NCBI GenBank assembly: GCA_000310025.1
Contig: FN649738.1
Span: 2,234,984-2,260,883 of the forward strand
From: Ectocarpus siliculosus
Lineage: Eukaryota > Sar > Phaeophyceae > Ectocarpales > Ectocarpaceae
Direction of reading: 5' to 3'
Length of the DNA stretch: 25,900 bases
Positions 1-8,855 of this stretch are shown here, piece after piece (positions within the stretch are counted from its first letter, which is position 1; each line of letters starts with the position of its first letter). Both the position numbers and the translations under genes were made by a program. The notes below the pieces were generated by a model. It made no database searches. It had not been told where the DNA came from and saw nothing but the letters and a program-made list of their open reading frames with translations.

Positions 1-130
1 GTGGACGGGCATCAATCGACGCAAACAAGGATGTACCGTCGGCCAAGAAAACACACAAGCTTGCAACAACCAGCACCCGCGGCAGCTCTGGGTAGAGCAT
101 GGCATACACAACAACCTTTTTTCTTCTCAC

Positions 131-1684
131 CACTGCAGCAGCCGTGACTGCGGCTGCTGCTGTTCTTGCTGTATCCAAACCCGCAACTACGTACACACCT
201 TCTTCGCTGGATACGAGCCAGCTACGGCAGTAGCAGCAGCCGTTCTCCAGAAAAAGGCGGAGGGGGGGGGGGGGGGAAGCACACCGCGGGTATGACATTC
301 AAAAAAAAAGCAACAAATATACCTTTCGGGGGTTCTCGAGCCGGAACTGTTCCACCAGGGTCTTAACATCTCCGAACTCGTCTCTACAAGTCTCGAGGGC
401 GGCCTCTAGCGTCCGCCGCTCGATTTCCAGCGCTTGGACCTGAAAATAATCACCGCCGAGGGGGTGCGGAGGGAAACCCGTTAAACTTGAGAGCAAAAAC
501 GGATGGAACATGAAAACGGCTAGGAAGCAATTTGCGTCAACCAGGCACAGGGATAAAGGCTCTACAGGGCCAGGGTTGACAAACCTATGTACATATGTAC
601 GCAGCAGGGAATGGAAAAACGAACGGGTACGCGCAGGAAAGTCAGCAACAACGCCGCATGATATGTCCCCAACATTGTCGACAAAAAAAATGCGCCACGC
701 AGTGGCCTCACACGGCTGCTGCCACTGCAACCAGAGAGCGGTGAAGAGAGAAACAAAAACCACACAAGAGCAAACACGGAGAGATGCCACAAAGGTTCAC
801 ACACATCGCAAAAGAAAAAAGATCACGGCCAACCTTATACCGATATCGACAAATCACCGACTCATGATCGGCTTGCTCGCGGACCTAGTACGGGATGGGC
901 AACCACCGGTCGGAATCTGAGTGTCTACTGACTGCCCTCCCCCCCCCCCGGGGCGGAGACGCACATTCTGCGCGGCCGCGGTGAGAATTTTTGTTGGGGG
1001 GGCGGTAGTGATACCAAAAGCCGACAGTATGGAAAAAGCGAGAGGGTAGACATACCTGAGAGTCGAGTTTGGAGATTTCCGCAGAGGCGTTTTCCTTTGT
1101 AGCCGCCAGTAGCCCGGCCAGCCGTTCCAGTCCGGTGGGAGCACGCGCCTTTGGTAAGTACAAGCAAGCGAACAAGCAGAGTCTCACGTGAAACACAAGA
1201 TTATTGAATGCTGTTTGTACAGCAGATATCTTCACACTTGCTACAAAGACAGCGGCAAGTGTTAGTGTTTCACGGTCCGGTAGTGCTACTGTAACTCTGC
1301 TAGCACATGCTGTGCCTGTTCGTGGCTCCACGGTTTTGTGTCACACAGATGGATTAGACTACGAGGGGTAGGGTCACCGTGATGATACACGGGGGCCCCT
1401 TCTTGCTTGATGTGCTGTGCTCCGGCTCTTCCTCTTGACGCCACGCCCTGGTACGGGCGTTGTGTCCAACTCCTGAAGTTAATACTACAAGTCTTTCTTG
1501 GTTAGTAAGTACTACGCGTACGGTTACAATCAGTTCCTCCGCTTCATTCACCCACCTTTGTGTTTGTCTTTATGCCTTGCGTGTGACAGCGTTCTTCTCT
1601 CCTCTCTCTTTCTATGTTCCCCTCTCTATGACCGTTGTGCTTGTAATTGTGTGTGACACCCACTTTTTGCATGCACTGCTGTTA

Positions 1685-1744
<60 letters not shown>

Positions 1745-3186
1745 GTTTCCCTCTCTTATGACCCTTGTGTTTGTGTTTATGCCTTGTATTTGACAGCCAC
1801 TTTAGCGTGGACCTTTTTTCTGTTTCCCTCTCTGTTTCCCTCGTCATGACTGCTACGAAAATGGTGTGAACGGGCTTTGCCACTGCCCGTTCGCTTTCTT
1901 GCCTTGTGAGTTTTATCTTATTGGATGCTGTTCATCGGTCGGCACCTATTGTGAGCACTTCGCTGAAAACCTGACTTGTGACCCGAGTTCCCTCCCATTT
2001 GCTGTGTTCGATGTTCGATGCATCTCTTCGTCGCGCTAGCGGAGACGGGGCCTCTGAGTGGGTTCGATGCGCCAACGGCACCGCCATCAACCAAAGGCTG
2101 CAACGGGAGTAGAAAATGACGAGGGCGTACGCATACGGCACACCTTTGATAAACCCGAGCACCCTCTCCGCGTTGTCCCCATTCAGTTTATCTATCTGCG
2201 ATCGCTGCAAGGTATTTATTTAGTTTTACGGTAAACGTAAACGCATCCCAAATTTGAACCGATCGTAGATACAGCTTGACGGAGACGACATGGACAGGGC
2301 GCTCGGGATTTAACAAAAGGTATGTCGTTCGCCCTCGCCATCGTTTGAAACCTAATGCAGCCTTCGATGGCGGTGCCGTTGGTGTTACCAACCCACTCAA
2401 GAGGCCCCGTCTCCGCTATGGACGCATCGAACACAGCAAACGCAAGGGAAGCCCGATTCGCCCGCCGGTTCCTAAGTCAGGTTCTCGACGAAAAGTGCTC
2501 ACCATGGGTGCCGACCAATACAACACCCAAAACTCACACCAGAAGAACACGAAAAGGTAAAAGTTGAAGGTTGTCGCGAAGCTCGTCCACACCACTTTCG
2601 TCGCGGTCATTATTGTATGCATAGAGAAAATCAGTAGCACAGCAGCGAACCGCATCAATTACGACGGCATATCTTCGAAGCAGCTGTGGTGTGCCCTCGA
2701 GTTCGGGCGATGTACTGCTGTACGGGCCATACTCTGTTAAAGAGGTGCTGAGGAGTATTGTACTTACTTCTACACAGCGGCAGCAGCAGTGAGTGGGCCA
2801 ACGCACATCTACGCCGCATTCTGTATTCCTTGTTGTAGTAGTTCACGTCAAGCTGTAGAATGCTGCTGTGACACGGGCAGGAGCCAGCGTGAGCCAACAC
2901 ATGATGCTAAATAAATACTAACGAACGCGGGAGGGTCGCACTCGCAAGATTCGCGGTGTTTGCATGCAAGGGAACAAATTTGTACGTAAGATAACTCCTG
3001 GAGTCTGTCCAGTGTCTGGTACACGCACTGGTGCGTAGCTACTGGTGCGGTGCAATTCACTATTTTCTTCGACTCATTCATCACCGTCACGGGCCTCACC
3101 TCGTCTTCATTTTCGCCCATCGCCAATATCCTATTCACGCCGTGAAACTCGTGGTTCAAATAAAACCCTTCTTGTTCGTGTTGCAG
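131..3186 (-). CDS. Uncharacterised protein with coiled-coil-like C-terminal exons, partial (runs off left edge)
   Basis: I do not recognise this protein. Minus-strand exons, in coding order, are: 3186-2919 (after a cttag acceptor; contains EGFYLNHEFHGVNRI), 2733-2540 (contains RRYAVVIDAVRCC and FLYAYNNDRDESGVDELRDN), 2204-2142 (RSQIDKLNGDNAERVLGFIK), 1148-1056 (LERLAGLLAATKENASAEIS), 439-323 (heptad-like, EIERRTLEAALETCRDEFGD, then VEQFRLENPRK) and 168-131 (Gln-rich QEQQQPQSRLLQ). With these boundaries the junctions keep phase. The last three exons suggest a helical or coiled-coil segment. Uncertain points: the donor of the first exon (2919 keeps phase; 2986 is another site), and the third exon's donor (2142 keeps phase, whereas the stronger GTGTGC site at 2144 would need another exon; 1447-1378 was considered). 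The start is unresolved: the first in-frame ATG is at 3120, but the frame is open back to 3186. A codon-poor exon at about 3320-3263 is possible. The third exon lies inside a foldback repeat. Confidence that this is a gene is moderate; the function is unknown. Confidence 0.55.
1557..1850. repeat. Degenerate tandem repeat with embedded (CT)n microsatellite
   Basis: Three imperfect units share a TTGTGTTTGT-like start, a TTTATGCCTTG or related core, a TTGACAGCCAC or GTGACAGCG motif, and an end resembling CCCTCTCTATGACC. They begin near 1557, 1636 and 1766. A pure CT run of about 50 bases (about 1691-1740) lies in the second unit. This suggests that the microsatellite expanded inside an older minisatellite. 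The stretch lies in an intron of the minus-strand gene, where it would be GA-rich in the transcript. Confidence 0.7.
1906..2537. repeat. Long foldback element (imperfect inverted duplication) spanning an exon of the minus-strand gene
   Basis: The left arm (about 1906-2204) and right arm (about 2260-2537) are imperfect reverse complements, separated by an AT-rich loop of about 55 bases. Exact shared blocks, read on the plus strand in the left arm and as reverse complement in the right arm, include GGTCGGCACC, GTGAGCACTT, TTTGCTGTGTTCGATG, AGCGGAGACGGGGCCTCT, GAGTGGGTT, CCAACGGCACCGCCATC and AAGGCTGCA, always in the same order. Indels of up to about 20 bases separate them. The outer end of the right arm coincides with the donor of the exon ending at 2540. 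The inner end of the left arm is the exon at 2204-2142. No terminal target-site duplication was recognised. It could be a foldback transposon or MITE that supplied an exon, or a local inverted duplication of part of the gene. Confidence 0.85.
2260..2319 (+). pseudogene. Decayed inverted copy of the minus-strand exon at 2204-2142
   Basis: On the plus strand this 60-base segment aligns with the minus-strand exon along its whole length. The exon reads RSQIDKLNGDNAERVLGFIK. The copy reads R-S-stop-I followed by QLDGDDMDRALGFNK, allowing one small gap and one frame shift near its end. The third codon is CAG in the exon and TAG in the copy. The copy still has GGTATGT where the exon has its donor, but the CAG acceptor before the exon is AAC before the copy. 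It is therefore unlikely to be spliced or translated. It lies in the opposite orientation within an intron of the gene that carries the intact exon. Confidence 0.65.
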
Positions 3187-3393
3187 CTAAGCTGGGGCCC
3201 CAGCCTGGGGTGGCGCTCGCAAGCAGTCAGTGCAGCTCAGAGCTGCGAGTGTTCCGTCACCTTGGGGGCACCGTTGGATGAACGATTGATGCAGCTCGCG
3301 TGCCCCCCCTCCTTGGGCTAAGATGGCCTAGCCGGCACACACACCTCTTTTCCTCTCCGTCACGTGTGTCACCCAACCCTCCCTACCCTCGCC
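3187..3393. promoter_or_regulatory. Short head-to-head intergenic region, probable shared promoter
   Basis: The first supported minus-strand exon begins at 3186 and the EF1B start codon is at 3394 on the plus strand, so only about 200 bases separate the divergent genes. The EF1B side of the gap is pyrimidine-rich (CACCTCTTTTCCTCTCCGT at 3342 and CCCTCCCTACCCTCGCC just before the ATG), as expected for the 5' leader of a translation-machinery gene. No TATA box was recognised. If the minus-strand gene has an exon at 3320-3263 the gap is even smaller. This call depends on the unresolved 5' end of the minus-strand gene. Confidence 0.4.
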
Positions 3394-6300
3394 ATGGCTC
3401 CCAAGTTTGACCTCTCCACGCCCAAGGGCCTGATGCCGTTCAACGGCTACATCTCGGCCAAGTCGTACGTGGAGGGTTACTCCTACTCGCAGGTTGGTGG
3501 AACATTTGCTGGGGATTCTTATGGACGATGCAGCACAGCAGCCGCAGCAGCAGCAAGCCCCGTTGCACGCACGCAACACGACCAGAGACGGAGGCACGGC
3601 GGGGCGCGGGGGAGATAGCTGTAGCTTGCCGTGCTCTGTCGATCGACGACATCCATTGCCCCGATTGATGCTCTGCGAATATTGATGTCGAATCGTCCGT
3701 TTCGAGAGGACGGACTGGGGCATAATCGTGTGGCTCTGTGAGAGAGGGAGAGCACCAGCCGCAAGGTCGCGTGGTCGGTGTTGGCGTGTGTTGCATACTG
3801 CAGCCTTTAGTGTAGGCAGCAAGGGATGGCTCCGAGTCGACCGCTTTTGCTCAAGCTCACACCGTCGTGAAAAACCATCTCGAGTTTATCCGGATTCTGA
3901 CATATGGTCTCATACAGAAGTACCTGGAACCTCGCGCGAGGCCATGTTAAAAACAAAGCACTGGGCAAAGCGCGAAAGCAAGCAACCTATCGTACAACCA
4001 CTGGGAACCCGAGATATCACGTCGTCGCCGGACGACACGTTCTCAGTCACTATGCCAGACTCACTCCGTGAAAGCTCTTTTGGGACCAGGGTGGCGAGTA
4101 CCATCGTACCATCTCCAGCCCGACGACAAAGGAGTCCTCAAGGATACATGTTACAGCAGTATCCGCACAAGCGAGATCCTCGGGATCCGTGATGCCGTTC
4201 TTGAGGATCTCGCCCGCCCGTCCGGGTGCAGTGCATGCATCCTTGAGGACTCTTTTGACGTCAGGCTGGAGGTGGTTCTCGCCACCCTGGTCCACACGTA
4301 GGTATTCACGGAGTGAGTCTGGCATGGTGACTGAGAACGTGCCGTTCGTGGCGACGACGTGATGCGTCAGGTTCCCGTGTGCACAAGCCTAGCCTGAAGC
4401 TGTATACTTTGGGCCACACGAATGACGAGGTTCACAGAGGCCTCCAAGCATCCCCCTTCGTTGGCAATGCGATACGGCTTCTATTACGACTGCAGTGAAC
4501 TGTCCGTCAAGGCTAACGGTTTTGGCGGCTTGAATGAACCTCTTTCTCGAGGCATTACCTCTGGCTACAGCTCTCCCCTTCTAGACGCGGGGCAGTCACG
4601 GCGGAGACGGTAAGCTAAAATGTGGCGGGATACCGCGATCTTCTACCAGACACAGCGCGCGTGTTTTTACACCAGACAAACCCAAGCCTTGCGTGACTGA
4701 ACGCCTGTTTTTCATGCATATCCCTCGGCTCCTGCTCCCCCGCCCCCCCCCCCTCATACACGATGAAAACATCGCACCCAATGTATACAGGCGGATGCGG
4801 ACATGTTCGCCACCTGCTCTGGCGTCCCGGACAAGACCAAGGCGCCCCACGCCTACCGCTGGTACATCCACATCGCCGCCATCAAGGGCGTCAGGAGGTG
4901 TGTAGTAGGCTTACGTCCGTCCGTGTTGTTTTGCTGCCGTCGCTGTTGCATCAGAGGAGAGGCTGTTTTGAATCCGCAGTACAGTACCTCTGCGCGATCG
5001 CCTCTTTTTGTTGTTGGTTGTTGTGGGATTTTTGAAGCAGATTTGTCGTCTTTCGCAGGCCCACGCAAGCCACCACAAAATGAGAGGTACAGTAGGCCCA
5101 GATGGTGTTGTAGCTGTTCCCATCCGCCTCCTCTTCCCTTCTCTCCTATGGCAATGAGACTAATCTTGGCCCGAAGATTAGTCCAACCATACGTAACCTA
5201 GAGGACGCCCGGCCACTCGCAAGGAAATTATTGTTTCTTGGAACACAAGTCCAGATAGACCCAACAGCGTAGTTGGGGCAAGAAATGGGGCAGGCCATCA
5301 TCGCCCCGACTGGAGGTCTGGGCGGAAAAAACGATTTACACCGGTAAGGTTCAACACAAAACGAAACCTGAAGCGAGAGCGAAGTCGCTTTGTGTCTTCA
5401 TCGCCGTGCCGAGGCTGCCGTCTTTTTCGGTCCTCGGGCGGGGTCAGGTTAGGTCGACGAACACAGGGAACGGAAAACATTTTATCGCTATAAGTATCAC
5501 ATTTTTTGTTGATTTTTCCCGCGAAGACACGCCATGGTACTCTGCCCGCTGATTGTGTAGCTTGGGCGGGACACCTAGTCCAAGAAAACACGCGTTCGAC
5601 AGGACACAGCAGTGGAGGCTTTTGGCAAAACACGACGACGCATTATTTTCCTGACCTGACCCACCCCTGTAACCCTCACGTGCGACCTTTTGTTTTCCCT
5701 GAACCTTTGTACGAACATGACGATACGCTGGGGATCCGTCCGGCTGTTGCCGTTGGTTGTTACCCCGGCGCAGCTTGAGCTTGGCGCCCAGCAGCGGCTC
5801 TGCCCCGGCCGCGGCGCCTGCGTCCACCTCGAGGGTGAGACAAGAAGAAAAGAGGAGCAGAGAGAGGGACATTCGAATTGTTGTGGCGTTCGTTGTAGTG
5901 TCGGTGGTATGCATATCGTAGGTGAAGAGGAAGAGAGCTGCTGGTCCGTTCGTTTTTTTTTTATAGTGGTAGGCATAATCGTAGTTGTCCAGTGTTTTTA
6001 TTTCTCGACGACAAAGCAGCACCCACGAGAGAAAGTCTGTCTGAGAGTTTTTGGAGACCTTTTTTTTGTTCTTGTTTTTACCTTGTGGTGATTGGATTTT
6101 TTTACATAGCCTCCTGTTTTGAAAAGATATCTGCGATGACTGTCTGCTATATGTATATCAGGGGTAAAGGATCTACCCCTCTCTCTCCGAGAGCTGACAA
6201 CCAGTTGGCCCCTTTCTTCGGTGCTTGTCTTGCTTTTATTACTAGTGCCGACGGCCGATAGCCTCGCATCGTTGCGGGAGTAGTTGTTCGTGGGCGAACA

Positions 6301-8531
6301 CCATCCGTTCATTCACGCTGTGCTTGACGGTATCTGATGACTCCCGACAAAGAGATGGTATGGTACCGTAAAACGTCGAAGTGCAAAGTGAGGAGGTCTC
6401 GCATCGTTTCACGGGATTCAGCACCGTAACTGACGGCCGCTGAAACGTGATTCCGGGAGGTCGTCCCTTACCTGCCTACTGCCTACCTTTCACGGGTGCG
6501 CCGCCCCTTGTTGTATAGCGGTTTCGCGGTGGTTCAATCCTACTTTCTGCGTCCTCCCTCGTACAAAAAACAGAAATGTGTGTTTGTCCCTATCGTATAC
6601 CATGTATTTTTTTTTTACGGGTGGCGCCCACGGTTAGACCCTACTTTTTGTGTTTTTCTCCTCCCATTATCCGCAGAACGAACGTTGTATCCGTAGCTGC
6701 TGTCCTAACTATCGTTGTGTTTTGGTGCATGGTACACAGGCGGCACCCGCGGCGAAGGCCACTAAGGTCGACGACGAGGACGATGACGACGACGACCTCT
6801 TCGGGGACGATGAGGAGGAGGAGGCGGCCAAGCCCGCGGAGAAGAGCCGCGCTGAGAAGATGGCGGAGGCTAAGGCTGCCAAGGACGCCAAGAAGAAGAT
6901 TGACAGGTGAGTGAGCGAGCAATGCAATTTTTTCTTTCGTTTTTTGGGTGTTGTTTACAGCTCGTTTTGATGTTGGCGAGATGTAGTGTTTATGGTGATG
7001 TTTGATTGCTTTTGGGCTCAGGCGTATCCAAAGGACGGAACTTGACCCCATGTGCTGCAGGAGTTTTGTACGATGATTATAGTCGTATGACATTGCAGAC
7101 GAGATGACTTAGCAGACGAGAGGCATTCGGCGCAGCAGATGGAACGCTTAGCAGCCTGAGCGAGCGAGCGATGTGTTTCGTACATCGGTAACGCACATGA
7201 TTTTCGTGTTGTGAGTTGACGCGGTCAGCCAAGACACAATGGAGCCGCACTAGCTGGTGCTGTGGATGTGCATACAACGATTGCACGCAGACGACAGAGT
7301 GGTTGACGGGTGAACTTTTCGAGAACGATGCAATGGCCGTTTGTGTTCACCGCCGCTCACCGTTTCCTTTCCTTCCTTTATCCTTTTCCTCCTTGTTCTT
7401 GGTAAATATGTCCCTCTCATTGTATTAATCCTACGGTGCCCCCCCCCCCCCCCGCCTTTCAGGTCGCAAATTGTGTTTGAGGTGAAGCCGTGGGACACGG
7501 AGACGGACCTCAAGGGCTTGTTCGCCAAGATTTGCAAGGTAAGTTTGTCGTCGTGGTTTTTTTCCATTATTTTTGCCGTCGGTGTGGGTTTTTGTGTAGG
7601 CAGTCGTGGCACAAGAAAGCGCCTCCCGCAAGAAGCGATTGCGGAACTTTGCTTCAACAGGCTACGCTTCTGGGCTACCAAAGTTCGCGCGGTCTCTCGT
7701 CGTGCATTTGGTGCAAAAAGTTATAAAAAAAAAAAAAACTGTCCATCCAACGTGTTCCCCTACTTGCGCTGCTGGGGCTGCTGTTGCTTGTGCTGCCTCC
7801 ACGCTCTACCGTCGTGTGTCTGCGCGAAGACTGAAATTGAGGGGCTTGTCTGGGGAGAGGCGCACAAGCTCGTGCCCGTGGCGTTCGGCGTGAAGAAGCT
7901 GGTTCTGTCGTGTGTTGTGGAAGATGACAAGGTGCGACACTCGACTCGACTCGACTCGCCGACTGAATGGTTTTTTTATTGTAAATGCTCGTTTTTGTGC
8001 ATGCGCCACCTCCTTCGTTCCTGTAGTAGCAGTAGCGCCTTGGCGAGGGTAAACTTGAGTATCTGCACGTAAGGACTAGGGGTTTGGATTGGGGGATAGG
8101 GTTGGGGTTGCGAAGTCCCCCTCTCTATTTACATGAAACACTAAATAGCACTTGATATCCTGGCGAAGGCGGCCCTGTGAGCGTGTGTGTTGCCGGTGGG
8201 GACATGTCCGCAGCAGGGATTGGTTGGTGTATTGATGGCGAGTCGTGCTACGGCCAGATTTGCCCTCGTTTTGTTCGTCGTTCATCCTTCCGTTGTGGTT
8301 ATCCCGATCTGCTGTTGCCGCTACCGCATGGCAATCGTAGAAGACAGTGTAGTACCGTACACTTTTCTTCCGCCGTTTACTCAAGTACTTACGTCTCTCG
8401 TCCCCCGCCCCCGGCCGGTTATTTTCTGTGCCCCCTTCGTTTAGGTTGGCGTTGAAGACATCACTGACGTCATCGAGGGTTTCGAAGACGAAGTACAAAG
8501 CGTGGACATGACCACCATGAACCGCCTCTAG
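3394..8531 (+). CDS. EF1B: Translation elongation factor 1-beta (eEF1B alpha), guanine-nucleotide exchange factor for eEF1A
   Basis: Seven exons join in phase: 3394-3492, 4791-4897, 5774-5834, 6740-6906, 7463-7538, 7830-7931 and 8445-8531 (stop TAG), giving 232 residues, close to the family's usual length of about 225. Family knowledge: the protein exchanges GDP for GTP on eEF1A in the cytosol, normally in a complex with eEF1B gamma. Seen here: residues 1-69 form the short GST-C-like N-terminal domain ([38 protein letters not shown]). An Ala/Pro/Ser linker follows, then the acidic [18 protein letters not shown] segment and a Lys/Ala-rich helix. The C-terminal exchange domain has [44 protein letters not shown] and [16 protein letters not shown]. 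There is no leucine zipper, so beta rather than delta. The start is the first ATG before the conserved N-terminus. Two oddities: Asp replaces the usual Ser after DLFG, and the penultimate residue is Arg where yeast has Lys. Intron 1 holds a foldback element. Confidence 0.97.
4002..4380. repeat. Foldback element in EF1B intron 1
   Basis: The arms (about 4002-4181 and 4203-4380) are imperfect reverse complements around a 21-base loop. The inner stem is GCGAGATCCTC at 4171-4181 paired with GAGGATCTCGC at 4203-4213. Further out, both arms carry in order GTCCTCAAGGAT, CCAGGGTGGCGAG, CCAGACTCACTCCGTGAA, ACGTTCTCAGTCAC, CACGTCGTCGCC and GGGAACC. Similarity fades beyond about 4002 and 4380. The whole element lies between EF1B exons 1 and 2. 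In the pre-mRNA it would fold into a hairpin of about 180 bp with mismatches and small bulges. Confidence 0.88.
4050..4325 (-). pseudogene. ORF fragment carried in the intronic foldback (unknown domain, inverted duplicate)
   Basis: The right arm, read on the minus strand, is open from about 4386 and contains [20 protein letters not shown], then [12 protein letters not shown] and [17 protein letters not shown]. The composition is protein-like, but I do not recognise the family. The reading frame passes through the loop into the left arm, where it becomes antisense to the other copy. The left arm on the plus strand encodes a related but frame-disrupted version: [12 protein letters not shown] in one frame, then [12 protein letters not shown] and SEIL in another. 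The element therefore looks like an inverted duplication of a piece of a protein-coding sequence, perhaps from a mobile element, with one arm better preserved. It is unlikely to be a functional gene. Confidence 0.45.
7439..7453 (+). repeat. C15 homopolymer serving as polypyrimidine tract of EF1B intron 4
   Basis: Fifteen consecutive C residues end nine bases before the AG at 7461-7462 that precedes EF1B exon 5. The position is where a polypyrimidine tract is expected, but it is made almost only of C rather than U. The length of such a run is likely to vary between individuals. Confidence 0.7.
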
Positions 8532-8685
8532 TCTGGAAAACCCCTTGTAAAAAGGAGATTTTTTCCGATTTTGTCATGTCGTCAGCTTCTCTGTTGTGTT
8601 TGTTTGTCTTGTGCGTGTGTGTTGACACGCGGGGGTGACGCTCGCGCTTGTGGGCGTGCGAAGGCGGGGGGCAGCCTTCTGCTGC

Positions 8686-8855
8686 CATTGTGAGGCACGA
8701 AAAGGACTACTGTTGGGTGTTGCTCCGTTGAGTCTGGTTGATGTTTCAGTGTGTGCGGAGCACACAACGTCATTGTGGGGTACGAACAGGACTGCTGTTT
8801 GGCTATCCTAGTTGATGTTTCTGTTTGCGTGCACAGAGCACACAACCTCCCCGAA
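8686..8855. repeat. Two-copy tandem repeat, period 85 bp, in EF1B 3' flank
   Basis: Copy 1 starts CATTGTGAGGCACGAAAAGG at 8686 and copy 2 starts CATTGTGGGGTACGAACAGG at 8771. Both continue with GACTRCTGTT, GTTGATGTTTC and GAGCACACAAC at matching spacing, with scattered substitutions and a few indels. It is probably an old local duplication, about 155 bp after the EF1B stop codon, and may lie in its 3' UTR. Confidence 0.85.

Noticed and set aside
323-439. Resemblance of the coiled-coil exon (EFGDVKTLVEQFRLENPRK) to the end of a formin FH2 domain
   Set aside because: Only a short helical pattern matches, and the upstream exons show none of the FH2 core motifs.
1378-1447. Possible extra exon of the minus-strand gene (WRQEEEPEHSTSSKKGPPC)
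   Set aside because: It has good-looking AG and GT boundaries and joins the next exon in phase, but it needs an incoming phase that the exon at 2204-2142 or 2204-2144 does not supply. It is left out of the model.
3328-3822. 164-codon minus-strand frame across EF1B exon 1
   Set aside because: It is the antisense shadow of EF1B exon 1 plus intron, with no domain and no supported junctions.
6505-6545. tRNA-like pieces: TTGTATAGCGG followed by GGTTCAATCC
   Set aside because: They resemble A-box and B-box sequences, but they are only about 10 bases apart, and no acceptor-stem or anticodon arm can be formed around them. They also lie in EF1B intron 3.
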